A stretch of DNA of 64,000 nt from Natronoarchaeum rubrum (GTDB lineage: Archaea > Halobacteriota > Halobacteria > Halobacteriales > Natronoarchaeaceae). Each line of letters opens with the position of its first letter. Position 1 is the stretch's first letter. The position numbers were made by a program, and so were the translations under genes. This document shows positions 15,947-24,859 of this stretch, piece after piece. The stretch lies in assembly GCF_024494695.1 (NCBI RefSeq), contig NZ_JANHDP010000009.1, positions 1-64,000 of the forward strand, written 5' to 3'. Below the pieces are notes generated by a model that saw only the letters and a list, made by a program, of their open reading frames with translations, was not told where the DNA came from and made no database searches.

Positions 15947-17019
15947 CCGCACCGGACGCGTCCGGCGGCGGGCGCTCCGACCCCGATCGACCGGACGCGT
16001 CGCCGATCGGCGGCCACCACCCGCCCTCGATCGTCGACGAGTTCGTCGAGGCGCGGGGCGCCACGCGCGTCGACGCGTCGCTGCCGGGTGACGCCGAGTT
16101 TGCGCTCTGTCTCACCCACGACGTCGACCGGCCGTACAAGGGGCTCCCGTCGCTGTACTACGCGCTCCGGGAACGTCCGATCTATCACACCCGCACGGCG
16201 CTGTCGTCTGCGAACCCCTACTGGCAGTTCGAGGCGATCGCCGACCTGGAGGCAGATCTCGGCGTCCGCTCGGCCTTTTACTTTCTCGACGAGCAGCACC
16301 TTCTGCTCGACCGCCCACTGTCGGACTGGACATCGCCGACCCACTGGATCGAGCACCTGGGCCGGTACGACGTCGAATCGCCCGACATCGCGCGTGCCGT
16401 GCGGGAGCTTGACGATGGCGGCTGGGAGATCGGCCTCCACGGTTCGTACCACTCGCCCGAGGACGAGGCGCGACTGCGCGAAGAGAAGGACCGCCTCGAA
16501 TCGGTGCTCGGCGACCGGATCGTCGGCGGCAGGCAACACCATCTTCGGCTCTCGTTCCCCGAGACGTGGCGTCACCACCGTTCGATCGGGCTCCGGTACG
16601 ACGCCAGCCTGGGCTCGGGCGAGACCATCGGCTTCGACTACGGCTACCGGCCGCTGCGTCCGTTCGACGACGAGTTCGTCGCGTTCTCGCTGACGATCAT
16701 GGAACAGGCGCTGCCGGATCCCGGCCAGCGGTACGACGCCGCTCGGGACGCCTGCGACGAGATCCTCCGCGAGGCGGCGCGTAACGACGCCGTCGCGACC
16801 GCGCTGTGGCATCCCCGCTACTTCGACGAGCGCGAGTTCCCGGGATACCGGCGCCTCTACCGCTGGCTGGTCGAACGCGCGCTGGAACTGGGCGCGTGGG
16901 TCGGCTCGCCGCGCGAGCTGTACCGGTGGTTCGAGTCGGGCGCCGATCTCGATCGCTCCGACGAGTCGAGACGGCGCCGCTCCCGCCAGTCGATCTCGGG
17001 TGGAGACCGATCACGATGA
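15943..17019 (+). CDS. Polysaccharide deacetylase family protein
   Basis: This 358-residue protein belongs to the NodB-like deacetylases found in archaeal glycan operons. Metal-site motifs are the Asp pair in CLTHDVDRPYKG (about 55) and the His pair in GLHGSYHS (about 170). Further conserved parts are AFYFLDEQ, DASLGSGETIGFDYGYRP and ALWHPRYF. It has no signal peptide, so it would act on cytoplasmic lipid-linked intermediates. I start at the ATG overlapping the wecB stop (ATGA). Its own stop overlaps the next start in the same way. A paralogue with the same layout is at 62765-63691. The substrate is unknown. Confidence 0.87.
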   Translation: MTAPDASGGGRSDPDRPDASPIGGHHPPSIVDEFVEARGATRVDASLPGDAEFALCLTHDVDRPYKGLPSLYYALRERPIYHTRTALSSANPYWQFEAIADLEADLGVRSAFYFLDEQHLLLDRPLSDWTSPTHWIEHLGRYDVESPDIARAVRELDDGGWEIGLHGSYHSPEDEARLREEKDRLESVLGDRIVGGRQHHLRLSFPETWRHHRSIGLRYDASLGSGETIGFDYGYRPLRPFDDEFVAFSLTIMEQALPDPGQRYDAARDACDEILREAARNDAVATALWHPRYFDEREFPGYRRLYRWLVERALELGAWVGSPRELYRWFESGADLDRSDESRRRRSRQSISGGDRSR

Positions 17020-18593
17020 GAATCGGCCGCACCCTTCTCGCGGCGCTGCTGGTCGCGTCGCTCGTCGCCGCCGTCGCCCAGCCGCCGGCGGGCACCGCCG
17101 ACGAGGAGCCGCGCCGTACCGCCGTCGCCGACCACCACGAGACGGCGTCGTACGTCGTCGAGCAAAACGGCGTCTGCCGGTCGATCGAGCCGTTCGACTC
17201 GGGCGGAACGGTCGCGTCGTTCTACGATTACCGCTCGAACGCGACCACTGGTCTCGCCTCGCAACCCGGCCGCAGTTCCTATGGGACAGAATCGCTCCAG
17301 TCAGCGAACGGAAGCGTCCTGTTCCTGCACGAGGGCTCCGACGGCCTGAGCCTCGGCGTCGTGCACGGCCGGGTCAACGGTTCCGGTGACGGCGGGCGGG
17401 CGACGATGGAGTTCGTCGGACTCCCCGCCGATGCGGAGTGGGCCGTCCGCGACGACGCCGCCACCCGTCGTTCCGACAGCTTCACCACCGGCGACGGCTG
17501 GGCGAGCGGCTCCTGGTCTTGGCGCGACGGCCACACCGACGGCGGGGCGCTCAACGGGGGTTTCAACGGACGCTTCGCCGTCACGGTCGATCCTGGCGTC
17601 GGACTCGATCGCGGCGTCGAATCGCTGGCGGTTGCTTCGGGCGGCGGTCCGTCGGCCACCTCGACGACGCTCCCGTCGCTCGACGCCCCGTTCACGATTC
17701 GGACCGGCACCTGTGACGGCGCGTCGGTGCGCTACGACCGGACCGCTGACGGGATCGAGGCGTCGGTCGAGGGCGCGCGAGCTGACCATCCGGTGGCGCT
17801 CCAGCCGGCCGGCGGGGCGTCCGACAACGTGACCTTCGAGCGCGTGACGGTCGTGGGCGCGAACGGCTCGTTCGCGCTCGGATTCGGACAGTCCGACACC
17901 AGGGCTCCGCTCGGAAACGTCGACGGCGCCGACTCCCTCGCGGCCCTCTCGATGACGGACGATCTCACCGAAAACGGAGCGAACGGCACCGTTACGTTCT
18001 CCGTGGGCAAGGACTCGTTCGATCCGAACGCCCGGGACGACAACGCGGTCGTCCTCTACGAGCGCGTGGGCGAGTGGCGACCGACCGCGACCGAACTGCT
18101 CGGGGAGACGGCCGACGCCTACCGGTTCAGGGCGAACGTGTCGTCGTTCTCCGCGGTCGCGGTCGCCGCGCAGCGGTCGTTCGACGTCACCGACGTGACC
18201 CTCTCGGAGACGCGGATCCGGGAAGGTGAGACCATCGACGTGACGGCCACAGTCGAGAACACCGGCCAGTTCGCCGGCGAGTACCGGGTCCCGCTGACGG
18301 TGTTCGGCGAGCACGTCGACGCCCGGACGGTCTCCATCGCTCCCGGCGAGAACCGGACCGTCGAGTACGAACAGCAGTTCGCCGCGCCGGGCGACTACAC
18401 TGTCGAGGTGCGAGACGAGCGCGCGGCAGTCACCGTCGAGGCCCGATCCGACGGGGCGACCGGCGAACCCGATACCGGAGGCGGCAGCGGTGACGACGCC
18501 GGCGCTCTGCCCGGGTTCGGGCTGACGACCGTCGTCGTGACGCTGTCGGTGCTCGTCGCGGTAGCAGTCGTTCGGCGTCGCGACGAGGTTTGA
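17016..18593 (+). CDS. Secreted PGF-CTERM surface protein
   Basis: This 525-residue protein has a Sec signal peptide (LLAALLVASLVAAVAQPPAGTA, about 7-28) and several N-glycosylation sequons. Its N-terminal domain is shared with two paralogues in this window (EPFDSGGTVASFYDYR, SVLFLHEGSDGLSLGVVHGRV). A CARDB-like Ig domain follows (about 395-480; DVTATVENTGQFAGEYRVPLTVFG). It ends in a PGF-CTERM tail (ALPGFGLTTVVVTLSVLVAVAVVRRRDEV). Such tails are recognised by archaeosortase A, which removes them while the protein is lipid-anchored. No archaeosortase gene is in the window. Start and stop overlaps couple it to wecB and the deacetylase, so it is likely made with the glycan, perhaps as its carrier or anchor. 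Confidence 0.88.
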   Translation: MRIGRTLLAALLVASLVAAVAQPPAGTADEEPRRTAVADHHETASYVVEQNGVCRSIEPFDSGGTVASFYDYRSNATTGLASQPGRSSYGTESLQSANGSVLFLHEGSDGLSLGVVHGRVNGSGDGGRATMEFVGLPADAEWAVRDDAATRRSDSFTTGDGWASGSWSWRDGHTDGGALNGGFNGRFAVTVDPGVGLDRGVESLAVASGGGPSATSTTLPSLDAPFTIRTGTCDGASVRYDRTADGIEASVEGARADHPVALQPAGGASDNVTFERVTVVGANGSFALGFGQSDTRAPLGNVDGADSLAALSMTDDLTENGANGTVTFSVGKDSFDPNARDDNAVVLYERVGEWRPTATELLGETADAYRFRANVSSFSAVAVAAQRSFDVTDVTLSETRIREGETIDVTATVENTGQFAGEYRVPLTVFGEHVDARTVSIAPGENRTVEYEQQFAAPGDYTVEVRDERAAVTVEARSDGATGEPDTGGGSGDDAGALPGFGLTTVVVTLSVLVAVAVVRRRDEV

Positions 18594-18600
18594 GGGCCAG

Positions 18601-19719
18601 TCAGGAGCGGTCGACCACTGCTGCCGGTTCGCGCTCCCGCGACGGCGGTTCGCCGAACCGTCGAACGCCGCCGACTGATTCGGCGTCGCCGCGCTCGGTG
18701 GCGATCTCGACGAGCAGCGACGTCAGGTTACACTTCTCGGCGAGGTACGCGTCGCGACGCCGCTCCCACTCCGCTGCCACGCCGTCGGCGTCGAGCAGCA
18801 TCTCGGACTGTTCCAGAACTTCGCCGAACGACGCGAGGTTGAAGATGAGCCCCTCGTCTTCGAGTTCGAGGAAGTTCCCCATGTCGTCGTCGCCGACGAA
18901 CGAGTTCGAGCGGATCGCCGGCGTCCCCAGCAGCGCGGCCTCGGTCACCATCGTCTGCGTGTCGGCGACCAGCAGCTCGGCCTCCGCGAGCGCGTCGTGG
19001 AGCAGCGCCGGGTGCAGCGAGAACGGTTCGGCCGGCGTCCCGTCGAGATCGACGTCTCGCCCCTCGTCGGAGACGAACACGGTGGCCCGCTCGGCGAGGC
19101 TATCGAGCAGCTCTCGACAGTCTGCCTCGTCGATTCCGCCCTCGCCGACGTCGTGGTGCGAGCCGAACGCGTTCAGCCGGACGATCGCGTACGGCTCGTC
19201 GGCGTCGACGCCGAGGCGGTCGCGAATCGACGAGTCGCGCTCGTAGACCTCCGGATGGAGGTACGCGCACTCCTTGAACCCGGAGAATACGTGGTGGTTC
19301 TCGCCCAGCTCTTTGCGAAACGTATCCGGCGTGAGTACGGCGCGCGCGAGCGGCGTCGACACGGCGTGGTCGAGACCGGTCGACTCCGAGTCGAGTACCA
19401 GCATCGACGGCGTCCGCGTGAGCGCCGCCGTGTGGGCCGCGTAGCCGCCCATCCCGAAGATCAGGTCGGGGTCGAACCGTCTGACGTGATAGAGCGCCCT
19501 GGCGTAGTGGGCGGGCAACCGGGCGAACAGCGACCCCTTCGCCGTGGCGCAGTAGCCGTACACCTCGTAGGGCAGATCGTACCACTCCAGCAGTTCGACG
19601 GTACAGCCGTAATCCCGCCCGAGGACGAGCACGTCGTGGCCGCGCGCTCGCAACACCTCGACGACGTGCTTGTAGAGATGGACGTGGGCCGGCGTGTTCG
19701 CGAAAATCAGATACCTCAT
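18601..19719 (-). CDS. DUF354 family glycosyltransferase-like protein
   Basis: This 372-residue protein starts MRYLIFANTPAHVHLYKHVVEVLRARGHDV, the typical DUF354 opening. Mid motifs are DLIFGMGGYAAHTA (about 88) and ELLVADTQTMVTEAALLGTPAIRSNSF (about 250), resembling the UDP-sugar site of GT-B enzymes and WecB. The family is common in archaeal polysaccharide loci and is presumed to transfer sugars, though activity is not proven. It is convergent with the PGF-CTERM gene (7-base gap). A GTAACAAT variant of the shared motif lies 29 bases upstream. The paralogue is at 51958-53112. Confidence 0.85.
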   Translation of the reverse strand: MRYLIFANTPAHVHLYKHVVEVLRARGHDVLVLGRDYGCTVELLEWYDLPYEVYGYCATAKGSLFARLPAHYARALYHVRRFDPDLIFGMGGYAAHTAALTRTPSMLVLDSESTGLDHAVSTPLARAVLTPDTFRKELGENHHVFSGFKECAYLHPEVYERDSSIRDRLGVDADEPYAIVRLNAFGSHHDVGEGGIDEADCRELLDSLAERATVFVSDEGRDVDLDGTPAEPFSLHPALLHDALAEAELLVADTQTMVTEAALLGTPAIRSNSFVGDDDMGNFLELEDEGLIFNLASFGEVLEQSEMLLDADGVAAEWERRRDAYLAEKCNLTSLLVEIATERGDAESVGGVRRFGEPPSREREPAAVVDRS

Positions 19720-19748
19720 TCCTGCTCGAACGGGGACCGTCGGGGCTG

Positions 19749-19756
19749 ATTGTTAC
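19749..19756 (-). promoter_or_regulatory. Variant GTAACAAT motif upstream of DUF354 gene
   Basis: It differs by one base from ATAACAA and lies 29 bases before the start codon, close to the 30-base spacing at 21154 and 54140. Confidence 0.4.
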
Positions 19757-19889
19757 CCGTATCCTTCGGCGTCGACGCAATTCTTCACCGCTGTGGCGGC
19801 CGCGGCGTCGCTTCGTAGACGCCCCCGGCGCTGGTCCTGTGTTCCTCGAAATGGCCCATTACTGCGCTGCAACGCGGCGTATACAAGCT

Positions 19890-19898
19890 ATAACAAAA
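19890..19898 (+). promoter_or_regulatory. ATAACAA motif upstream of DUF1616 gene
   Basis: GCTATAACAAAAC, 136 bases before the DUF1616 start. Confidence 0.45.
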
Positions 19899-20034
19899 CT
19901 GTACCACTCGGGACTGTCGTACAAGTAGATGTGTAGCAATCGAACGTTCGGCAGACGATCGAGCGCGGCCCGCGACGAACCCGGCGATCGAGCGCGTCGT
20001 ACACACAGCTCGACGGCCGACCGCGGGGGCGACG

Positions 20035-21087
20035 ATGACTAATCCCGACGTATCGACTTCCACGCCGGGCCTCGCGTCACGACTGGCGACGCGGATCCCG
20101 TCCGACGTGTACGCGACGCTCGCGTTCTTGGTTCTGGTCAACCTCGCAGTCGTGGTCGTCGGCGTCGAGTCGCCGCCGCTCCGCGTCGCACTGAGCGCCC
20201 CGTTGCTCTTGTTTCTGCCCGGCTACGTCCTCGTCGCTTCCCTGTTTCCGCGGGCCTCTCTCCCTGAAGATCACCACCAGTCCAGCGGGTGGAACGTCGT
20301 TCCCGCACAGCACACGGAACTCGACGGTCCCGAGCGCGCGGCGCTGTCGTTCGGTCTGAGTTTGGCCGTGCTGCCGCTGTTCGGGATCGCGATCGCATTT
20401 TCCCCGTGGCCGTTCGCCGACGACGTGGTCGTTCCCGGCCTCTCGCTGCTGGTTCTCTTGGGTGCCGCGACCAGCGCCGCCCGTCGCGGCGCCGTCGCTC
20501 CCGAGTCGCGCTTCGACGTCCCGTTTCGGGCGTGGGCCGGTCGTCTGTGGAACTTTATCTCCGGCGACGGCGCGGCGAATACGGTCGTGAACGTTGCGCT
20601 CGTGCTCAGCGTCGTCCTCTCGGTCGCGGTCGTCGGGTACGCCTTCGCGGCGCCCCAGGACGGCGAACGCTACTCGGGGTTGTCGCTCGTCACCGAGAAC
20701 GAGAGCGGGGAGTACGTCGCCGGTGGCTACCCCGAGAACTTCACCGCGGGCGAGGAGCGTGACCTGACCGTCGCCGTCGAGAACAGCGAACAGGTCGAGA
20801 CCGAGTACACGGTCGTCACGCGGGTCGAGCGGGTCGACACAAATGCCAGCGGTGGGCCGGTGACCGTTCTCGAAGCCACCGAACTGCGGCGCGCGACGAT
20901 GACGCTCGATCCCGGCCAGCGGCGCTACGACGAACACGCCGTCGCGCCCGAGACGACCGGCGAGAATCTCCTGCTCAGTTACTACCTCTACAGGGGTGAC
21001 GCGCCGGAAACCGTCGGACCGGACACCGCGTATCGCCACGTCTACATCTGGATCGACGTCTCGGACGATTCCGCAGCGGCGCCGTAG
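20035..21087 (+). CDS. DUF1616 membrane protein
   Basis: This 350-residue protein has about five membrane segments. A pair near 28-70 includes the family signature SAPLLLFLPGYVLVASLFPR. Further segments lie near 100-150 and one at about 185-205. A roughly 140-residue outer domain follows (SLVTENESGEYVAGGYPENFTAGEERDLTVAVENSE) and ends YYLYRGDAPETV..YRHVYIWIDV. DUF1616 proteins are abundant in archaeal polysaccharide loci and have no assigned activity. The outer domain resembles an Ig-like fold and carries sequons. The paralogue at 41356-42387 matches along its length. It stands just before the polytopic membrane protein at 21191. Confidence 0.85.
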   Translation: MTNPDVSTSTPGLASRLATRIPSDVYATLAFLVLVNLAVVVVGVESPPLRVALSAPLLLFLPGYVLVASLFPRASLPEDHHQSSGWNVVPAQHTELDGPERAALSFGLSLAVLPLFGIAIAFSPWPFADDVVVPGLSLLVLLGAATSAARRGAVAPESRFDVPFRAWAGRLWNFISGDGAANTVVNVALVLSVVLSVAVVGYAFAAPQDGERYSGLSLVTENESGEYVAGGYPENFTAGEERDLTVAVENSEQVETEYTVVTRVERVDTNASGGPVTVLEATELRRATMTLDPGQRRYDEHAVAPETTGENLLLSYYLYRGDAPETVGPDTAYRHVYIWIDVSDDSAAAP

Positions 21088-21153
21088 CGTCGCGGTCGTT
21101 CCGCGGATCGGCGCTTGCCGCGTAACTAGCAGTTACCTTCGAGAATATCCACT

Positions 21154-21162
21154 ATAACAAGG
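21154..21162 (+). promoter_or_regulatory. ATAACAAGG motif upstream of polytopic membrane gene
   Basis: It reads ATAACAAGG, and 30 bases separate the ATAACAA core from the ATG at 21191. Confidence 0.55.
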
Positions 21163-21190
21163 TGCGAGTTGCCGAACGATTCGGTAGAGA

Positions 21191-22981
21191 ATGCAACGCT
21201 CACGCTCGGCGCCGCTCGCTGACAGAGCTTTGTTGGTGCTCGGATTTCTCGCGCTCATCGGCGCCGTCGCCGTCGCGCACTCGAATCCGGCGACCGGCTA
21301 CGAGCTCTCCCTGTACGCGGACACGCCGCTGACGTTCTGGGTGCTGTACGGCTCCGCGATGTTCGTCTCGCTGCTCGTCGCGCTCCGGGCGACGAGCGAC
21401 TGGATTCGCCGGACAGCGCTGGGTCTCGGCGGGATCGCCACGACGGCGTTCGCCGGCCTCCCGATCTTGCGCGGCTACTGGTTCTACAGCGGCGGCGACG
21501 GTCTCACGCACCTGGGATGGGCGCGGGGGATTCAGGTCGGGAACTTCCTCCCGACCGACCTGCGCTATCCGGGGATGCATACCGTTACGATCCTGCTGGA
21601 CACCGCGTTCGGGATCGATCTCGCCCACGCGATGTTGCTGGTAGTCGTCGTCCTGTCGGTGCTCTTTTTCGCCTGCGTGACGCTCTCGACGCCGCTCGTG
21701 TTCGAGAGTCGGTACAGTACGACCGTCGCCGCCTTTTCGGCGTTCCTGTTCCTTCCGATCACCTCCCTCAGCACGCACTTGCAGCCCCACGCCATGTCGC
21801 AGGCGATCCTGTTCTCGTCGGTCGCGGTGTATCTCGTGTTGAAGTACCTCCGCAGTTCGGCGTCGTTGCTGTCGCCGTCGGCCGTGGGCGCGTCGCTCGT
21901 GCTAACGTCGGCCGCCCTCGTCGTCTATCACCCCCAGCTCGTCGCACACCTGCTTCCGTTCTTCGCGAGCATCTGCGGGCTCCAGTTTCTCTACCGGCGC
22001 TGGCGGACCGACCATCCGATCGCGTCCCACCGACCGCTCTACGGTCAGACCGTAGTGCTGGTGGCCGCGTTTCTCGCCTGGATCTCGAATCACGGCTTCT
22101 TCTCGGGCGTGATCGGGTACGCCGTCACGAACGCGCTGGAGTTCTTCCTCGGCGGCGGCGGGGCTGCCAAGGATGTCGCCACTCAGGGAGCGTCGCTCAC
22201 CGCTATCGGCGGGAGTTTCGTGGGCATCTTCCTGAAGCTGTTCGGCGCGAGCCTCGTGTTCATGACGCTGGTCGGCTTGCTCGTCTTGCAAACTCTGCGG
22301 GACGGCGATCGAACGCTGACAGAGGCGACGCACGGGATGATCCCGTACTTCGTCGTCGGACTGGCCGGGTTGTCGGGCATCTTCGCCCTGTACTTCTTCG
22401 GCTCCGTCTCCGGAATGTACTTTCGCGTGTTCGGGCTGATGATGTTATTCGTGACGATCCTCGGTGCGGTTGCGATCGCCTACGGCACGTCTGCCCTCTC
22501 GCAGCGTGTGTCGAGCGGCACCGTCCACAGCGTGGCGATCGCCGGGTTCGGAATCGTCCTGGTGCTGTCGCTGCTCACCGTGTTCCCGTCGACGTTCATC
22601 TACCTCCCCTCCCCGCACGTCACCGATATGACCATGTCGGGCCACGAAACCGCGTTCGATCATCAGGAAGCGGACGTCGGGTTCGTCGGGATCCGCGCCG
22701 GTCCGAACCGCTACGCCGACGTGGAGCGAGCCGAACTGGGACGCGCTCGCGGGTTCGGGGCGGTGAACGGATCGGAGATCGACAGCGGACTCGCCGGGCA
22801 GTCCGCGGACGACCGATATCTCACGATGACGCAACTCGACTGGGAACGCGAGGTGAAAGCGTACGATGAATTACGCTACACGCGGGAGCAACTGGACTCG
22901 ATCGGCGAACGGCCAGGCGTGGCGCGCGTGCAGTCGAACGGCGAGTTCGAACTGTTCTACGTTGACAGTGTAGCCGAATGA
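21191..22981 (+). CDS. Polytopic membrane protein of polysaccharide locus
   Basis: This 596-residue protein has roughly 12-14 predicted membrane segments. A conserved loop early on reads ILRGYWFYSGGDGLTHLGWARGIQVG (about 95-120), with further loops PGMHTVTILLDTAFGI and HLQPHAMSQAI. A soluble C-terminal tail of about 120 residues ends with RYTREQLDSIGERPGVARVQSNGEFELFYVD. The layout, with an acidic residue in the first outer loop, resembles GT-C glycosyltransferases or O-antigen-type ligase/polymerases. I infer a lipid-linked-sugar transfer or polymerisation role without proof. The paralogue is at 54238-56073. A decayed copy of its 3' end occurs at 26062-26330. Confidence 0.82.
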   Translation: MQRSRSAPLADRALLVLGFLALIGAVAVAHSNPATGYELSLYADTPLTFWVLYGSAMFVSLLVALRATSDWIRRTALGLGGIATTAFAGLPILRGYWFYSGGDGLTHLGWARGIQVGNFLPTDLRYPGMHTVTILLDTAFGIDLAHAMLLVVVVLSVLFFACVTLSTPLVFESRYSTTVAAFSAFLFLPITSLSTHLQPHAMSQAILFSSVAVYLVLKYLRSSASLLSPSAVGASLVLTSAALVVYHPQLVAHLLPFFASICGLQFLYRRWRTDHPIASHRPLYGQTVVLVAAFLAWISNHGFFSGVIGYAVTNALEFFLGGGGAAKDVATQGASLTAIGGSFVGIFLKLFGASLVFMTLVGLLVLQTLRDGDRTLTEATHGMIPYFVVGLAGLSGIFALYFFGSVSGMYFRVFGLMMLFVTILGAVAIAYGTSALSQRVSSGTVHSVAIAGFGIVLVLSLLTVFPSTFIYLPSPHVTDMTMSGHETAFDHQEADVGFVGIRAGPNRYADVERAELGRARGFGAVNGSEIDSGLAGQSADDRYLTMTQLDWEREVKAYDELRYTREQLDSIGERPGVARVQSNGEFELFYVDSVAE

Positions 22982-23041
22982 TATTGATCTCTCTGCTTGC
23001 TTGCGCCAGAGGGGAGTTTCTCTGTTGTGAACTACCCCACC

Positions 23042-24286
23042 CTACTCGCTCACGGCTAACGCCGTTGGCTCCTTGAGGGTGGGGCTTCCTGCTTCCACGA
23101 CGCGCTTTGCAGGAACCGAAGTGGTTCCCGTAGGGAGCGCAGTCTTCACAGGCGTTGATTCGGAGCGTCCCGCTCCTAACTGCTTGATACCGCGAGAAAG
23201 AATGTTCCACGCTGCATTCCAATCCCTGTCCGCCGTGAACCCGCACGAGGGACAGGAGTGTTCACGGACCCACAACGGCTTGTCGGTCGAGACACCGCAG
23301 GCCGCGCACTCTTTGGTCGTTCCGACTGGGTCGACGGCGACGAAGTGCGTGCCTTCGCGTTCGCACTTGTACTCGAGCATTCGGAGGAACGTTCCCCACG
23401 CTGCGCCGGCACGGTTCCGTGAGTTCCCGTTGAGTTCGACCAAGCCTTTCGCGTCAAGGTCTTCGACCGCGACAAGATCGTACCCTCGAGCGTAGTAGTT
23501 CGAGAGTTTATGCAAGAAGTCTCGACGCTTTCGCTTCAGATCGGCGTGGCACTCGGCAACTCGACGGCGCTGTTTCTCGTAGTTGGCAGAGCCGTGTTCT
23601 TTGCGCGAGAGCTTCCGTTGCTCGCGTTCCAAGCGTTCGCGTTCGTCCGAGAGGTCGAGTGATCCGACTGCTGTGCCGTCGGTGTCGTGAGCGTACGTGA
23701 GCATCCCCACGTCGATACCAACGCATTTCTCGGGGTTCTCAGATCGCTCAGGTGGTTCACAGTCCATTTCGACGCCGAAGGTGGCGAACCACTCGCCCGT
23801 TGGTTCCTTCTTGAGCGTGACCTGTTTGAGCGTGGCGTCGTCGGGGATGGCGCGGTGGAGACGAATCGGTATGTCCGCGAGTTTCGAGAGTGACAGCACA
23901 GCCTGGCCGCCCTTCTTGTCGAGCTTGAAGCCAGACTGACTGTACGTGAAACTGCGGAACTCCCGTGGCGGCTTCCACTTGAGTTGACCGACGCCGTAGC
24001 CGTTCTTCTTGAGCGCAGAGAGTCCGTTGAGGTTGTCGAACAGCCGTTCCACGATGGTTTGGAGAACCTTCGAGTACACGTCGGAGAGTCTGTCCCACCA
24101 CTTCTTGAGGTCGGGGAGTTCCGACCGGAGCGTGGTCATGGACGGTAGTTCACCGTGTTCGTCTTGGTACTCGTTGAGGCGGTAGAGCGTGTGGTTGTAG
24201 AGTTGCCTACAAATATCGCGGTGACGGTCCAACTCCTCTCGGTGGGCGTCGGACGGTTTGAGGCGGTATTTGTAGGCGTAGTACAT
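23042..24286 (-). CDS. tnpB: RNA-guided nuclease TnpB
   Basis: This 414-residue TnpB is apparently intact. It has the N-terminal HTH domain (MYYAYKYRLKPSDAHREELDRHRDICRQLYNHTL). The RuvC-like active site has Asp in GIDVGMLTYAHD (about 190), Glu in LVAVEDLDAKGL (about 275) and Asp in TADRDWNAAWNI (about 360). A zinc-ribbon lies between (CAACGVS...CPSCGF). TnpB proteins are guided by an RNA from the element's right end and cut the empty donor site, helping the element persist. Here the guide RNA scaffold would overlap the 3' end of the gene and run into flanking DNA near 23025. A tiny regulator gene ends five bases upstream of its start. Confidence 0.93.
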   Translation of the reverse strand: MYYAYKYRLKPSDAHREELDRHRDICRQLYNHTLYRLNEYQDEHGELPSMTTLRSELPDLKKWWDRLSDVYSKVLQTIVERLFDNLNGLSALKKNGYGVGQLKWKPPREFRSFTYSQSGFKLDKKGGQAVLSLSKLADIPIRLHRAIPDDATLKQVTLKKEPTGEWFATFGVEMDCEPPERSENPEKCVGIDVGMLTYAHDTDGTAVGSLDLSDERERLEREQRKLSRKEHGSANYEKQRRRVAECHADLKRKRRDFLHKLSNYYARGYDLVAVEDLDAKGLVELNGNSRNRAGAAWGTFLRMLEYKCEREGTHFVAVDPVGTTKECAACGVSTDKPLWVREHSCPSCGFTADRDWNAAWNILSRGIKQLGAGRSESTPVKTALPTGTTSVPAKRVVEAGSPTLKEPTALAVSE

Positions 24287-24290
24287 TCGT

Positions 24291-24410
24291 TACTCGCGTT
24301 CCTCAATCAGTTCGTCCAATTGTTCGCGGACGAACGACGAGAGGTTGAGGTGTTGGTCTTCAATCCACTCGTCTTGATCCTCCCGAATCGTGATTGTCTT
24401 CCGTTTCACC
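24291..24410 (-). CDS. 39-residue ribbon-helix-helix protein upstream of tnpB
   Basis: A GTG-started frame encodes VKRKTITIREDQDEWIEDQ then HLNLSSFVREQLDELIEERE. A single beta strand followed by two helices is the ribbon-helix-helix (CopG-like) fold used by small DNA-binding repressors. It ends 4 bases before the tnpB ATG, so the two are probably one transcript and it may repress the element. It is absent from the second TnpB element at 61.5 kb. The start is uncertain because only GTG is available in frame. Confidence 0.65.
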
Positions 24411-24859
24411 GTAATGCACGGTATGCACGGAAAACGCATAATAGTTTTGGCGAGACGTTGGCCTGTGGGCCGAGCGGCAAACGTGTATGAGAACTGTGCG
24501 GCGCTGTATCCCCTCCCTGCTCGCGCCTTCCCTTCGGTCGGCGCTCGCTGAGGAAGGGGGCTTAGCGCCTCAATTCAGCTAAACGTACTGATCTGAAATC
24601 ATCGCGCTGTATGCTATCGTAGAGTTTCTCTACTCGTCAATATATAAGATTTCATATAATATGGGGCCGAGAATGGGTTTCAGGGTTGCCAATTTGTCTC
24701 TCATAAGTTACTTCTTGATATTTTCAGTCTGACTATCTTTTGTTGGCGTATCCGTTCAGAATCCGTTCTCATTCAGGGCAGCTTAATTCTACATATGATT
24801 ACTAGCAATCTGGTAGAGACTGAATACTAATACTAACGTATAGTAGCTAGTTGTGTGTC
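24411..24859. other. Low-GC intergenic stretch
   Basis: About 450 bases, clearly AT-richer from 24590 on (TATATAAGATTTCATATAAT). No gene is seen. It adjoins the low-GC deacetylase gene and probably entered with it. Confidence 0.45.

Larger units (their letters stand above)
19720..20034. other. Divergent intergenic region with two motif copies
   Basis: This region separates DUF354 (minus) and DUF1616 (plus). It contains GTAACAAT on the minus strand (19749-19756) and ATAACAAAA on the plus strand (19890-19898). No gene is seen. Confidence 0.5.
23025..24420 (-). mobile_element. IS1341-type (IS200/IS605 family) element with tnpB, no tnpA
   Basis: The element holds tnpB plus a 39-residue ribbon-helix-helix gene. 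Its right end, just past the tnpB stop, reads GTGAGCGAGTAGGGTGGGG then TAGTTCACA, identical apart from one base to the end of the second element near 62765. The left boundary is estimated. The absence of tnpA means mobility would depend on a transposase elsewhere. Confidence 0.75.
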
